DNA of 59,386 nucleotides from NCBI GenBank assembly GCA_029565415.1, contig JAKQOH010000156.1:1-59386 (forward strand), written 5' to 3'. The notes beneath the pieces were generated by a model. The model was not told the DNA's origin, did no database searches, and saw only the letters and a list, made by a program, of their open reading frames with translations. The position numbers and the translations under genes are program-made. Position 1 is the stretch's first letter; each line of letters starts with the position of its first letter. This DNA is from Candidatus Rifleibacteriota bacterium. GTDB taxonomy: Bacteria; Riflebacteria; Ozemobacteria; Ozemobacterales; Ozemobacteraceae. Below are positions 7,916-16,678 of the stretch, piece by piece.

Positions 7916-8401
7916 TCACCAGATCGCGTGGACCTCACCGGTCAGCGGAACCCAGGTGACCTTGTAGTTGCGGCCCGAAGCCTTGATGTGGAACCGGACC
8001 TTGGCGGTCTTGAGATCATACGGGGCGACCTTGATCTCGGAGGTCTGGGCGATCCAGACCCGGTGGGCGCGGTCCATGTGACCGAGCTTCGCCGAGAAGT
8101 CGAGGTTCATCGGCTCCTGGGACTTGGCCCAGCGGACCGTTTCCTTGCCATCGACGGCGGTGTCGATATACTCGATGTTATTCAACACGGCGGCGCCCTT
8201 CAGGCAAGTCATCTTGAAGCGGATGCGGTCGATTTCCTTCTGGTCACGGGTCCAGCCGAGGAGCAGCTGGTCGAAGCGGACGAGGACCTTGCCGTCGAGA
8301 TACAGCGAATGATTCTGCTTCGTGTAGCTTCCGGCTTCGGCCGAGACGGCCAGAACGAGGAACGCGGCCAGGACGACGAGGAGGAGAGACAGTTTTTTCA
8401 T
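7916..8401 (-). CDS. small secreted protein, function unknown
   Basis: 161 residues with a clear Sec signal peptide (MKKLSLLLVVLAAFLVLAVSAEA, cleavage before GSYTKQ). The mature part of ~138 residues is rich in beta-prone sequence and basic residues, with one Cys, and ends VHAIW. No known domain is recognised. AGGAG lies upstream of the ATG with a long spacing. It ends in a strong terminator and appears monocistronic. Confidence 0.75.
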   Translation of the reverse strand: MKKLSLLLVVLAAFLVLAVSAEAGSYTKQNHSLYLDGKVLVRFDQLLLGWTRDQKEIDRIRFKMTCLKGAAVLNNIEYIDTAVDGKETVRWAKSQEPMNLDFSAKLGHMDRAHRVWIAQTSEIKVAPYDLKTAKVRFHIKASGRNYKVTWVPLTGEVHAIW

Positions 8402-8559
8402 GCGGGTTTCAAGCTCCTTTCACGGTTCGACCGGGCTTTTGTTTGTTGAACGCCCGGCCATGATTCACGATGCAAGTGTGCCGTACCTTTCCGAAAAACG
8501 CAAGAGGCTGCGCCGATGTGGCCCCGTAGGCGGAACAATGCAGGGCCCATGGATCGCAT

Positions 8560-8588
8560 TTGACCCGGCAGGCGGGTTGGGTTACGGT
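8560..8588 (+). promoter_or_regulatory. weak candidate promoter upstream of polX
   Basis: TTGACC, 17 bases, TACGGT. The -35 is good but the -10 matches consensus only at three positions. It lies 34 bases before the start codon. Confidence 0.3.
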
Positions 8589-8621
8589 GAGGGGAGGAAC
8601 AGATCGGGGAATGGAGGCGCG

Positions 8622-10349
8622 ATGGAAGCACGGGAGAAGCTTGCGGAGCTGTTCGACGAGATGGCCGGGTTGCTGGAGCTTGCCGGGGCCAATCCGTTCA
8701 AGATTCGGGCCTACCAGAACGCGGCCCGGACGCTCCAGACGAACCCCGTCCCTCTGCAACAGCTCCTCGACGAGCCCCCCAAGGGATTCGGCGCGAGCAT
8801 GTGCGGCCATGTGAAGGAATTCCTGGAAACGGGCCGCGTCGCCGAACGCGACCAGCTCGAGGCCTCGTTTCCCCCCGGCCTGTTCGGGATGATGCGGGTG
8901 CCGGGGCTCGGCCCGAAAAAGGTCCGCCTCCTGTATGATCAGCTCGGGATCGACGATCTCGAGAAGCTCGAGGCTGCCTGCCGCGGCGGGAACATCGCCG
9001 GTCTCAAGGGGTTCGGCGAGAAAACCGCTGCGAATATACTGAATGGAATAGAATTTATCCGGCGGTTTGCCGGCCGGTTTCTGCTGGCGACCGCACGGGA
9101 AACGGCCGATCAGGTGATGGCATGGCTGAAGCGCGAGGCCCCCGGGGCGGAATACCACGTCGCCGGCAGTCTCCGGCGGTGCCGGGAAACGGTGAAGGAC
9201 ATCGACATTCTTGCCGCGACCGACGGCGGGTCGGCGGTCATGGCCGCGTTCCTGCGCCTTCCGGGCATCGTCCGGGTCGTCGGAACGGGCGAGACGAAGA
9301 CATCTGTCGTCCTGGAGAGCGGGATGCAGGTCGATCTGCGCGTGGTTCCGCCCGAGTCGCTGGGGCCGGCGTTGTGCCACTTCACCGGCTCGAAGGAGCA
9401 CAACACCCTGATGCGTTCGCTGGCCCTCTCGAAGAGGCTCAAGCTCAACGAATACGGCCTCTACGACGGGGAGACGGCCGCCCCGATGGCGACCGAGCAG
9501 GAGGTCTACGAGGCGCTCGGCTTGAGCTGGGTCGCCCCCGAACTGCGCGAAGGCATGGATGAGATTGAATGGGCCGGGAACGGCCGTCTGCCGGTTCTCG
9601 TCGAGGCCAAAGACCTGCGCGGCGCGATCCATGCCCATACGAACGCCTCCGATGGCGCCGTCTCCCTCGAGGAGATGGCGGAGGCCGCCGCCGGCTTCGG
9701 CTGGTCTTGGCTCGGCATCAGCGATCACTCGGTGTCGGCTCATTACGCGCACGGGATCGACGAGGTGGCGATCGAACGCCAGTGGCGGGAGATCGATGCC
9801 TGGAACGCGGCGCATGGCCGCCGGTGCCGGCTGCTGAAAGGAATAGAGAGCGATATACGAGCTGACGGGGCGCTCGATTACCCGCCCGAAACCCTTGCGG
9901 GCTTCGATTTCGTGATCGCTTCGGTCCACTCGGGTTTCACCATGCCACGCGAGGAGATGACGCGCCGGGTCATCCGGGCCGTCGAGAACCCCTTCACGTC
10001 GGTGCTCGGCCACCCCGAGGGCCGGCTGCTCCTGGCCCGGGAGGGCTACGAGATCGATATCGAACGGGTTCTCGATGCCTGCGTCGCCAACCGGGTCGCC
10101 GTCGAGATCAATGCCCAGCCGCAGCGTCTCGATCTCGACTGGCGGCACATCCGCGCCTGGCGGGACCGGGGCCTGACGTTCGTCATCGGTCCCGACGCCC
10201 ATGATCCCGCCTCCCTGGAATATATCCGGTATGGCCTCGGCATCGCCCGCAAGGGCGGTCTCGAGGCCCGCCACCTGCTGAATGCCCTGTCCGGCGGGGA
10301 GCTTCTCGACTGGCTGCGCAAGGCCAGGATGGCACGAAAGGGGAACTGA
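8622..10349 (+). CDS. polX: DNA polymerase X family protein with C-terminal PHP phosphoesterase domain
   Basis: 575 residues, the usual size for bacterial PolX, a gap-filling repair polymerase with PHP-type exonuclease. The N-terminal 8-kDa-type domain has helix-hairpin-helix units (MRVPGLGPKKVRLLYDQLG, LKGFGEKTAANIL). The polymerase palm has GSLRRCRETVKDIDIL with the catalytic aspartates and a later VDLRVV. The PHP domain starts near residue 335 with HAHTNASDG, ISDHS, GIESDI, VIASVHSG, LGHPEGR and GPDAHD, so all metal-binding motifs are present. The start is at the ATG four bases after GGAGG. The downstream endonuclease III gene follows after one base, making a repair pair. Confidence 0.93.
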   Translation: MEAREKLAELFDEMAGLLELAGANPFKIRAYQNAARTLQTNPVPLQQLLDEPPKGFGASMCGHVKEFLETGRVAERDQLEASFPPGLFGMMRVPGLGPKKVRLLYDQLGIDDLEKLEAACRGGNIAGLKGFGEKTAANILNGIEFIRRFAGRFLLATARETADQVMAWLKREAPGAEYHVAGSLRRCRETVKDIDILAATDGGSAVMAAFLRLPGIVRVVGTGETKTSVVLESGMQVDLRVVPPESLGPALCHFTGSKEHNTLMRSLALSKRLKLNEYGLYDGETAAPMATEQEVYEALGLSWVAPELREGMDEIEWAGNGRLPVLVEAKDLRGAIHAHTNASDGAVSLEEMAEAAAGFGWSWLGISDHSVSAHYAHGIDEVAIERQWREIDAWNAAHGRRCRLLKGIESDIRADGALDYPPETLAGFDFVIASVHSGFTMPREEMTRRVIRAVENPFTSVLGHPEGRLLLAREGYEIDIERVLDACVANRVAVEINAQPQRLDLDWRHIRAWRDRGLTFVIGPDAHDPASLEYIRYGLGIARKGGLEARHLLNALSGGELLDWLRKARMARKGN

Positions 10350-10350
10350 C

Positions 10351-11076
10351 ATGCCACGATCGTCTTCCGCGTCTGCGAAACCCAAAAACAAACCCGCGAC
10401 GGAGCCCGTTTCCAAGCACGCTGCTCCGGTTTCCGGCGACCCTGTGAAGGGGGCTGCGGGGCGCATCGGTCCCATCATCGATCTGCTGGCGCGCACCTAC
10501 CCTGCTCCCAGATGTGCTCTCACGCATCACGATCCGCTCCAGCTGTTGGTTGCGACGATCCTGTCGGCCCAGTGCACCGACGAGCGGGTGAACAAGGTGA
10601 CCGCGAGCCTGTTCAACAAATACCGCACGGCACGTGACTTCGCCGGCGCCGACCAGGCCGAGTTCGAGACCGATATCCGTTCGACGGGCTTCTTCAGAAA
10701 TAAAGCAAAAAATATTATATCCTGCGCGAAAGCCCTGGTCGAAGAGCACGGCGGAGAGGTTCCCCGGAGTCTCGAAGAGCTGGTCGTGTTGCCCGGTGTG
10801 GGACGCAAGACGGCGAACGTGGTGCTCGGCACGGCGTTCGGCATCGCCTCGGGGGTCGTCGTCGACACGCATGTCACGCGGCTCTCCCGGCGGCTGGGAC
10901 TCACGGACGAGACCGATGCCGAAAAAATCGAGGCTGATCTGATGAAACTTGTTCCGAAAGACCGCTGGATCGACTTCTCCCACGCCCTCATCCTGCACGG
11001 CCGGGCCCGATGCCCGGCGCGCTCACCCGACTGCGCCGGCTGCGAACTCGCCGGGCACTGTCCGAAACGGCTCTGA
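10351..11076 (+). CDS. nth: endonuclease III, [4Fe-4S] DNA glycosylase/AP lyase
   Basis: 241 residues. It removes oxidised pyrimidines and cleaves abasic sites. The helix-hairpin-helix LPGVGRKTANVVLG contains the catalytic Lys, the catalytic Asp is in VVDTHVTRLS, and the C-terminus has the cluster pattern C-x6-C-x2-C-x5-C (CPARSPDC to GHC). Compared with the E. coli enzyme (211 residues) it has ~30 extra N-terminal residues that are Ser/Lys/Pro-rich. The start overlaps the end of the polX gene region, with AAGGGG just before it, so the two are co-transcribed. Confidence 0.95.
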   Translation: MPRSSSASAKPKNKPATEPVSKHAAPVSGDPVKGAAGRIGPIIDLLARTYPAPRCALTHHDPLQLLVATILSAQCTDERVNKVTASLFNKYRTARDFAGADQAEFETDIRSTGFFRNKAKNIISCAKALVEEHGGEVPRSLEELVVLPGVGRKTANVVLGTAFGIASGVVVDTHVTRLSRRLGLTDETDAEKIEADLMKLVPKDRWIDFSHALILHGRARCPARSPDCAGCELAGHCPKRL

Positions 11077-11155
11077 TCAGCCGGGAAACTTTTTCCCGTA
11101 CCGATCGTAAACCAAGAGGAACATCGTGTATCCGCAATTTATCCGGAGGTGGCGT

Positions 11156-12187
11156 ATGACGTGTCGAACCTGGGCGGGACTGATTCTCGTCGTTCCCCTG
11201 CTTGTCGGAACGGCGGCCATGGCCGAACTGACGCCCCAGTCGCCCTTCACCGCGAAGGAACCGGTGACCGTCATGCCGCAAAACGACGCTGCGGACCCGG
11301 CCCGTGCGGTCACCGACGGCACCGTTCCGACCGCCATGGGCCAGGGCGGTGACGACACCGAAACCGGCGTGGCGGTGACGTATCCCTGCGAGGGCAACGT
11401 CAACTGCCGGTGGCGGCTGAACGTGCGCACCGGCCCGTGGGGAAAGATCATCGACGGCTTCGTGCCGGGAACCCGGATCACCGTCGTTGCCCGGGAAGGC
11501 GACTGGTACCGCATCCGGCACAAAAACGGGTATGCGTTCGTCCACGTTTCGCTCGTCGATATTCCCGGCGTACCGGCCTATGACGGGAAGCGCGAGTCGC
11601 CCTACGCCGGTCCAGCCGCGAAGCCCGTGGCGGTCCCGGAGTCCGGCCAGGTGACGGCGAAGCCCTCCGCCGACGGCATCAACGGCCCCGGGATCCCGAA
11701 ATGCCTGCTCGACGGCATCGAGGCTGCGAAGAAAAGCAAATGGTTCACTACGCCCAACAAGTGCCTCCAGTATGTCGGAACGATGGCTGCCGCAGCGGGC
11801 GCGAAGCCGACAAAAGCGGCCGCTATTTATCCGCACCTCGCGTATCCGGCCGACACCAGCCTGCGCGGAGCGAAGATCGACAGTCTCGATGACGCGGCAA
11901 AGGCGGGCAAGCTCAAGCCCGGCATGCTGATCCACGTCAAGGTGCATTACGATCTCGATCCGGCCTACAATCCCTCGAACGATGCTCACCACTGGTTCGC
12001 CTACATCGGGATGAACGAGAAGGGGACCCCGATGTTCGCCGACTGCCTCCGGAAAGGCCGGCCCCAGACGATCGACGAGATCGACCGGAACATGCGGGGC
12101 GGCAGCGTCCTGAAATACGGCGGCGGCAAATACGGCTTCGTCCGCCGCGTCACCGCGATCCATGATCCCTTTGCCGATCGTCGCTGA
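11156..12187 (+). CDS. exported protein with bacterial SH3 domain and possible NlpC/P60-like region
   Basis: 343 residues with signal peptide (LILVVPLLVGTAAMA). A bacterial SH3 domain lies around residues 85-135 (RLNVRTGPWGKI, REGDWYRIRH, GYAFVHVSLV), a fold that binds cell wall or ligands. The C-terminal ~150 residues contain KCLQYVG and HHWFAYIG, positioned like the Cys and His of NlpC/P60 or CHAP hydrolases; this catalytic reading is tentative. The start at 11156 is supported by GGAGG 10 bases upstream. Its end overlaps the hydrolase gene by 26 bases. Likely role: envelope or peptidoglycan-associated. Confidence 0.7.
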   Translation: MTCRTWAGLILVVPLLVGTAAMAELTPQSPFTAKEPVTVMPQNDAADPARAVTDGTVPTAMGQGGDDTETGVAVTYPCEGNVNCRWRLNVRTGPWGKIIDGFVPGTRITVVAREGDWYRIRHKNGYAFVHVSLVDIPGVPAYDGKRESPYAGPAAKPVAVPESGQVTAKPSADGINGPGIPKCLLDGIEAAKKSKWFTTPNKCLQYVGTMAAAAGAKPTKAAAIYPHLAYPADTSLRGAKIDSLDDAAKAGKLKPGMLIHVKVHYDLDPAYNPSNDAHHWFAYIGMNEKGTPMFADCLRKGRPQTIDEIDRNMRGGSVLKYGGGKYGFVRRVTAIHDPFADRR

Positions 12188-13334
12188 CGCCTCGGGCCGG
12201 CGCCCTTCGCGGCGGCCGATGGGGCTGGTGCTCGCCGCGCTGTTCTGTCTGCTGGCGGCCGTCTGCCCGGCCGATACCGCCGGCGTGCCCGCTGCCAAGC
12301 CTGCACCGCCGGCGTTTCCTGTGTCGGGGCCGGGTGCGCCTGTCTATCCCCACGCGCGAACCGACCGGCTCTGGCAGGGGGCAGGGGAGGAGGCATTCCT
12401 GCTCGTCACCCCGGCAGAGCCGGTTCCTGCCTCGGCGCCGCTCGTGATACTGCTGCACGGCTGGCTCGGGGTCAACCCGAAAGGCCAGGGGGCCTGGATC
12501 GAGCATCTCGCCCGGCGCGGCAATATCGTCGTCTGGCTCGTCTACCAGACGGGCCGGATGCAGGTGCGCGAACCGGTGCGCCACGCCGTGGCGGCCCTGA
12601 AAGGGGCGCTGGGTGAACTCGAAAAGACCGGCCGGATCAAGCCGCGTCCCGAGGGCATGGTGCTGGCCGGCCACTCGCTCGGCGGCTGCATGGCGATGAA
12701 TCTGGCCGCGGTAGCGGCCCGCGAAGGGCTGCCGAAGCCGCTTGCCGTACTGAGCGTCGAGGGCGCGGACGCGAAGGGGAGCGAGTCGGCAAGCAGGCTC
12801 TATCTGCGGCCGAAAAGCCTCATCGAGAATTTGTCGCTCATTCCGTCCGGCACGATGCTGCTGACGCTGATCGGCGACGAAGACCAGCGCGTGACGCTGG
12901 AACGGGGCAGGGTGTTCCACGACCGGGCGACCGGTATCGCCTCGGCCGACAATGTTCTTGCGCTGGTCCAGTCCGACCGGCACGGGGAACCCCCGATGAT
13001 CACCGACCACTTTTTCCCGCAGGCTGCGGATATATCGTATGATATAGACGGTGTGACGGGCCAGCCGCCCGCGGCACCGCGCTTCCCGAAGCTGAATAAA
13101 CTGACGGGAAAGGCGTTCGCGAAGCTGCTCGGCGCGCCCGGCATCGAACGCGATGCCCTCCGCCCGCCCGATGCGCTCGACGCGTGGGTGAGCTGGCGAT
13201 GCCTCGACCGCCTGATCGACGCGGCCTTCCACGGCGGCAGCCGCGACGAAGCCCTCCTGCGTACCCCCGCATCCCGCGAAACAGGCACCTGGAGCGACGG
13301 CACCCCCGTCCGCCCCCTGAAACCGATCGAGTGA
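12162..13334 (+). CDS. exported alpha/beta hydrolase
   Basis: 390 residues. After a basic N-terminus there is a signal peptide (MGLVLAALFCLLAAVCPADTAG from residue 20; an alternative start is at 12219). The fold is recognised by LVILLHGWLG (oxyanion loop) and the nucleophile elbow GHSLGG. The catalytic acid is probably in LIGDEDQ and the His in ITDHFFP. This arrangement is typical of esterases/lipases acting in the periplasm. Substrate unknown. No ribosome site precedes the first ATG, which overlaps the preceding gene, so translation is probably coupled. Confidence 0.8.
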   Translation: MIPLPIVADASGRRPSRRPMGLVLAALFCLLAAVCPADTAGVPAAKPAPPAFPVSGPGAPVYPHARTDRLWQGAGEEAFLLVTPAEPVPASAPLVILLHGWLGVNPKGQGAWIEHLARRGNIVVWLVYQTGRMQVREPVRHAVAALKGALGELEKTGRIKPRPEGMVLAGHSLGGCMAMNLAAVAAREGLPKPLAVLSVEGADAKGSESASRLYLRPKSLIENLSLIPSGTMLLTLIGDEDQRVTLERGRVFHDRATGIASADNVLALVQSDRHGEPPMITDHFFPQAADISYDIDGVTGQPPAAPRFPKLNKLTGKAFAKLLGAPGIERDALRPPDALDAWVSWRCLDRLIDAAFHGGSRDEALLRTPASRETGTWSDGTPVRPLKPIE

Positions 13335-13761
13335 CCCGCACGACATCGCGATTCGTCTCTGTCATTGCGATTGTTCTTCGTGCCTGGCATGTGGGTTTCG
13401 TCACAAGACCCGATCCGCCGATGGCAGAGATGGCGCAGATGAAATCCTGAGCGTCTTCATTCATGGAGTATTCGGCGGATAGAGAAAAGCAGGTGGTCCC
13501 GGGCGTTCGTTTCTCTTTTTTTTCCATCTGCGTTCATCTGCCCTCCATCTGCGGATCCGTTCTCGAATCCGACGGGTATTTCAACGGAGTATCCCTGAAG
13601 TGAAACGGCCTTTCGTCCCTCTGCGGTGAACCCCTGGCAACACGGGGCTTGAAACGGCGCCCGATTCATGCTATCCTGCGGGGTACCATTCCCTGCTCCC
13701 GCGTCCGGGTCAGGCCGGGGGCTGAATGTTCATTCATCCGGAGGGAGGTCATTACGACCCT
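13335..13761 (+). repeat. 427-base gene-free stretch with an imperfect inverted repeat and the rpsF promoter
   Basis: No convincing gene. Arms at 13412-13442 and 13524-13557 are imperfect reverse complements built from GATCCGC(A/C)GATGG and CAGATGAA words. This is a widespread style of intergenic repeat in environmental bacteria and could fold into a long hairpin. A run of T lies at 13515-13523. The rpsF promoter follows at 13649-13677. Short open frames here are not supported. Confidence 0.55.
13649..13677 (+). promoter_or_regulatory. promoter of the rpsF-ssb-rpsR operon
   Basis: TTGAAA (13649-13654), 17-base spacer, TATCCT (13672-13677). The transcript would start near 13684, about 78 bases before the proposed rpsF start. 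Confidence 0.65.
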
Positions 13762-14049
13762 GTGAAACCGTACGAAACCCTGTTTTTCACCGAACCCAAC
13801 ATTGCCGAGGATGCCGTTGACGCCGTCGTTGCCAAGATCGAGGGCGCCATCAACCGCTACGGCGGCCAGGTCGAGAAGGTCAACCGCTGGGGCAAGCGCA
13901 TGCTCGCCTACCCCGTCGAGAAGCACAATGAGGGCTACTACGTCCTCATCGACTTCAAAGGCACCGGCGACGTTCTCCGCGAACTGGAGCGCTTCTATCT
14001 GATCAATCAGAACATCCTGCGCTTCATGACCACGTCCCGCCAGCAGTAA
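13762..14049 (+). CDS. rpsF: 30S ribosomal protein S6
   Basis: 95 residues when started at the GTG at 13762, which gives the typical beginning (M)KPYETLFFTEPN. An ATG at 13726 would add 12 residues that no S6 has. GGAGGGAGG lies ~13 bases upstream, a slightly long spacing. Family features seen: RYGGQVEKVNRWGKRMLAYPVEKHNEGYYVLIDF. It binds 16S rRNA together with S18, encoded two genes on. First gene of the conserved rpsF-ssb-rpsR block. Confidence 0.93.
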   Translation: MKPYETLFFTEPNIAEDAVDAVVAKIEGAINRYGGQVEKVNRWGKRMLAYPVEKHNEGYYVLIDFKGTGDVLRELERFYLINQNILRFMTTSRQQ

Positions 14050-14065
14050 TCGGGAACCGACGCGC

Positions 14066-14515
14066 ATGGCCGCCAATCTGAACAAAGTTTTCCTGATGGG
14101 CAATCTCACTCGTGACCCCGAGCTGAAATACACCCCCCAGGGAACGGCCGTCGCCAAATTCGCGATTGCCGTCAACCGCCAGTTCAAAGGCGGGGACGGC
14201 GAAATGAAGAAGGAAGTCAACTACTTCAACATCGTGGTCTGGGGCAAGTCGGGCGAGAACTGCAGCAAATTCCTCTCCAAAGGCCGGCCGGTCTTCGTCG
14301 AAGGACGCCTGCAGAACCGCTCCTACGAGACCCAGGACAAGCAGAAGCGCACCGTCACCGAGATCGTCGCCGACAGCGTCCAGTTCCTTGGCGGCGGTGG
14401 ACCCGGCGGAGCCGGCGGCCCCGGCCGCGGAGCCGACGAGGGCGGCGATGCCGCTCCCGACTACGGCGGCGGCGATGCCGATTACCCGACCGGCGGGGAC
14501 GACGTGCCCTTCTGA
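14066..14515 (+). CDS. ssb: single-stranded DNA-binding protein
   Basis: 149 residues. The OB fold covers residues ~5-110 (LNKVFLMGNLTRDPELKYTPQG, NYFNIVVWGKSGENC, VEGRLQNRSYET). A Gly/Asp-rich disordered tail follows and ends in DDVPF, the acidic-hydrophobic tip that recruits replication and repair partners. Located between rpsF and rpsR as in most bacteria; intergenic gaps are 16 and 66 bases. Confidence 0.96.
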   Translation: MAANLNKVFLMGNLTRDPELKYTPQGTAVAKFAIAVNRQFKGGDGEMKKEVNYFNIVVWGKSGENCSKFLSKGRPVFVEGRLQNRSYETQDKQKRTVTEIVADSVQFLGGGGPGGAGGPGRGADEGGDAAPDYGGGDADYPTGGDDVPF

Positions 14516-14581
14516 TCACCCCATTCGCATTCCGAGCCGGGCTGAGCCCGGTTTGTCTGAACAATTCTGGAGGAATAAATC

Positions 14582-14827
14582 ATGGCCGAGAATGATGCCC
14601 CCCGCGAGATGCGGCGCCCCCGCCACCGGAAGGTGTGCCAGTTCTGCAAGGACAAGTCCCTGTTCATCGATTACAAAGACACCAACAAGCTTCGCCGCTT
14701 CATCAACGATCGCGGCAAGATCGTCAGCCGCCGCACCACCGGCACCTGCAGTGAGCATCAGCGCATGCTGACCGGCGCCATCAAGCGCGCCCGCAACATC
14801 GCTCTGCTGCCCTTCATCGCCGCCTGA
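14582..14827 (+). CDS. rpsR: 30S ribosomal protein S18
   Basis: 81 residues, start fixed by GGAGGAATAAATC. It has the S18 core: [42 protein letters not shown] and the basic tail [12 protein letters not shown]. The CxxC plus a further Cys suggests the zinc-binding version of S18. Partner of S6 on the small-subunit platform. Confidence 0.96.
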   Translation: MAENDAPREMRRPRHRKVCQFCKDKSLFIDYKDTNKLRRFINDRGKIVSRRTTGTCSEHQRMLTGAIKRARNIALLPFIAA

Positions 14828-14889
14828 ACGGCGGGCGGCCCGGGAGGCACGCTTCCTCCCGGCGCCGATGCCCGACAGAGCTGAGAACC

Positions 14890-16014
14890 ATGAAACAGAA
14901 CCTCGGACAGCGTCCCGCTGGAACCGCCCTGATGGCGGCTTTCACGCTGGTGACGCTGTTCGCTTCTTTGTATACCCCGATCTTTGGAACCCTGCTGCTG
15001 GCCCTGGCGGGACTGCCCGCCGTTTTCGTCAGCCTGGCCTGGGGAAGCGTCTGGTTCGGGGTGTATGCCGGCCTCACGATCGCCGGTTCGACGGCCTATG
15101 GTGGTATAGCTACGGGTATACTTCTCGTGCCGATGCTGCTCGTGCCGGCCGGACTGCTGGCATCCGCCATCGACAGGGGCTTTCCCGCCCTGCGATCGAT
15201 CGGTCTGGCTCTGGCGGGTTCGATGCTGTTCTCGTTCTGTCTCTGGAGCATCGCCCCGGTGTTCGGCGAGGCCGGTACCCGGCTCTGGCAGTTGCGGAGC
15301 GTGTTCGAGCACCAGGCGGATCTCATCGAGGCCCAGATCCGGAAGATGAACACCCAGGCGGCGGGTACGGAAAAGAAGGCCGTTCCGGGCGGGGAGACCT
15401 CTCCCGCCTCGGCAACCGCCGCGTCGGCACCGGCATCGACCGCCGCGGCGATGACCGTGACCGCCGCTGCCGAGACCGAAGAGGCGACCGAGGCCGTGAT
15501 GCGCCAGTTCCGGGAATGGATGGGATTCGTCGCCCTGCTGGTGCCCGTCACGTTCCTGTTCGGCTGGCACCTGCTGTCCCTGATCATCATGTATCTGGGG
15601 ATCGTGACGCTGGCTCCGAATCACGGACTGCGCGTCCAGCCGCTTCCCGCCTTCTCGACCTGGCGGTTCGACTGGCAGCTGATCTGGGTGTTTCTGGCCG
15701 GCTGGCTGCTGTATCACGGGGCCGAAAACCTCGCCTCGGACGAACTGCGCCACCTCGCGCGGGTCATCGGGGCGAACTGCCTCGCGATCAGCAAGCTGCT
15801 GTATCTCATCATCGGTGTTTCCCTGCTGTTCTATGTTTTCGAGAAGAACGAGATCAGCACCCCGAACCGGGTCGGTCTGTCGGTGCTCGCCCTGTTGATG
15901 ACGCAGCTGCTCATCTGGGCGGGGATCGCGGACGTCTGGCTCGATTTCCGGGCGCCTCCGCCTTCAAAAGCGAATCAAGACGGCGATGAGTCGTCATTCT
16001 TCGATCAATTCTGA
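14890..16014 (+). CDS. DUF2232 (YybS-like) membrane protein
   Basis: 374 residues. About five hydrophobic helices in residues 10-140, a long hydrophilic Ala/Thr-rich loop (about 150-205), and four or five more helices to residue ~355. This is the YybS/DUF2232 type of protein that often sits between rpsR and rplI; its function is unknown, possibly transport-related. The loop between the two halves is longer than usual and looks disordered. A short AT-rich codon island lies at 15098-15125. Confidence 0.75.
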   Translation: MKQNLGQRPAGTALMAAFTLVTLFASLYTPIFGTLLLALAGLPAVFVSLAWGSVWFGVYAGLTIAGSTAYGGIATGILLVPMLLVPAGLLASAIDRGFPALRSIGLALAGSMLFSFCLWSIAPVFGEAGTRLWQLRSVFEHQADLIEAQIRKMNTQAAGTEKKAVPGGETSPASATAASAPASTAAAMTVTAAAETEEATEAVMRQFREWMGFVALLVPVTFLFGWHLLSLIIMYLGIVTLAPNHGLRVQPLPAFSTWRFDWQLIWVFLAGWLLYHGAENLASDELRHLARVIGANCLAISKLLYLIIGVSLLFYVFEKNEISTPNRVGLSVLALLMTQLLIWAGIADVWLDFRAPPPSKANQDGDESSFFDQF

Positions 16015-16026
16015 GGAGGAATTATC

Positions 16027-16491
16027 ATGCAGGTCCTGTTGATCCAGAACGTCGGTAGCGTTGGCAAGCGTGGCGAAACCAAGCGTGTCGCCGAAGGGTA
16101 TGCCCGCAATTTCCTGTTCCCCCGCAACCTGGCCGTCCCGGTCACCCCGGGCACCATGAAGAACCTCAACCTGCTCAAGCAGTCCTGGAAGCGCCAGGAA
16201 GTGAAGGAGCAGGAGGAAGCCCGGGCTCTGGCCGCCAAGATCGACGGTCTCACCCTCAAGATCACCCGCAAGTCGGGTGAGAAGGGCCGCCTGTTCGGCT
16301 CCGTCACGAACACCGAGATCGCCGAGCTGATCGCCAAGAAGGCCGACATCCAGCTCGACAAGCGCAGCGTCGTCGTCGAGCACATCAAGGAGCTGGGCGA
16401 GCACGAAGTCACCGTCAAGCTGTTTGCGGACGTCAAGGCGACCGTGAAGCTCGTCGTCCTGCCCGAGGAAGCCGCCGAAGTCACCGCCTGA
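16027..16491 (+). CDS. rplI: 50S ribosomal protein L9
   Basis: 154 residues, start fixed by GAGGAGGAATTATC. N-terminal domain MQVLLIQNVGSVGKRGETKRVAEGYARNFL is the classic L9 signature. A long connecting helix (residues ~45-75) and the C-terminal domain follow (GRLFGSVTNTEIAELI, EHEVTVKLF). L9 binds 23S rRNA near the L1 stalk. Confidence 0.97.
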   Translation: MQVLLIQNVGSVGKRGETKRVAEGYARNFLFPRNLAVPVTPGTMKNLNLLKQSWKRQEVKEQEEARALAAKIDGLTLKITRKSGEKGRLFGSVTNTEIAELIAKKADIQLDKRSVVVEHIKELGEHEVTVKLFADVKATVKLVVLPEEAAEVTA

Positions 16492-16512
16492 TCCATACGG
16501 GCCGGAAGAAAT

Positions 16513-16607
16513 CCTCATCACGGAGAACACGGAGAACACAGAGGTCGCACGGAGAATGCCCTTTTCCCTGTGAAACCACCGTGTCCTTTGTGATCTCCGT
16601 GGTGAGG
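16513..16607 (+). repeat. imperfect inverted repeat between rplI and dnaB
   Basis: Arms 16513-16539 and 16581-16607 are reverse complements over 27 bases with about five mismatches, built on CACGGAGAACAC words. It could fold as a hairpin terminator or processing site after rplI. It ends exactly where the -35 box of the dnaB promoter begins. Confidence 0.6.
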
Positions 16608-16637
16608 TTGTTTTCCTGAAATACCAATCGATATAAT
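16608..16637 (+). promoter_or_regulatory. promoter of dnaB
   Basis: TTGTTT (16608-16613), 18-base spacer, consensus TATAAT (16632-16637). The start of transcription would be near 16644, about 35 bases before the dnaB ATG. This gives dnaB its own promoter inside the ribosomal-protein cluster. Confidence 0.6.
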
Positions 16638-16678
16638 CCGCCAAGGATGCGCGACGGCGCAGAGGTCGAGGTGACGCG

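Noticed and set aside
11082..11098. Small hairpin after nth as a terminator
   Set aside because: The 7-base stem CGGGAAA/TTTCCCG has a 3-base loop but no T tract after it.
13457..13669. 70-residue minus-strand open frame in the gap before rpsF
   Set aside because: It is built from the inverted repeat and promoter region; no ribosome site or domain.
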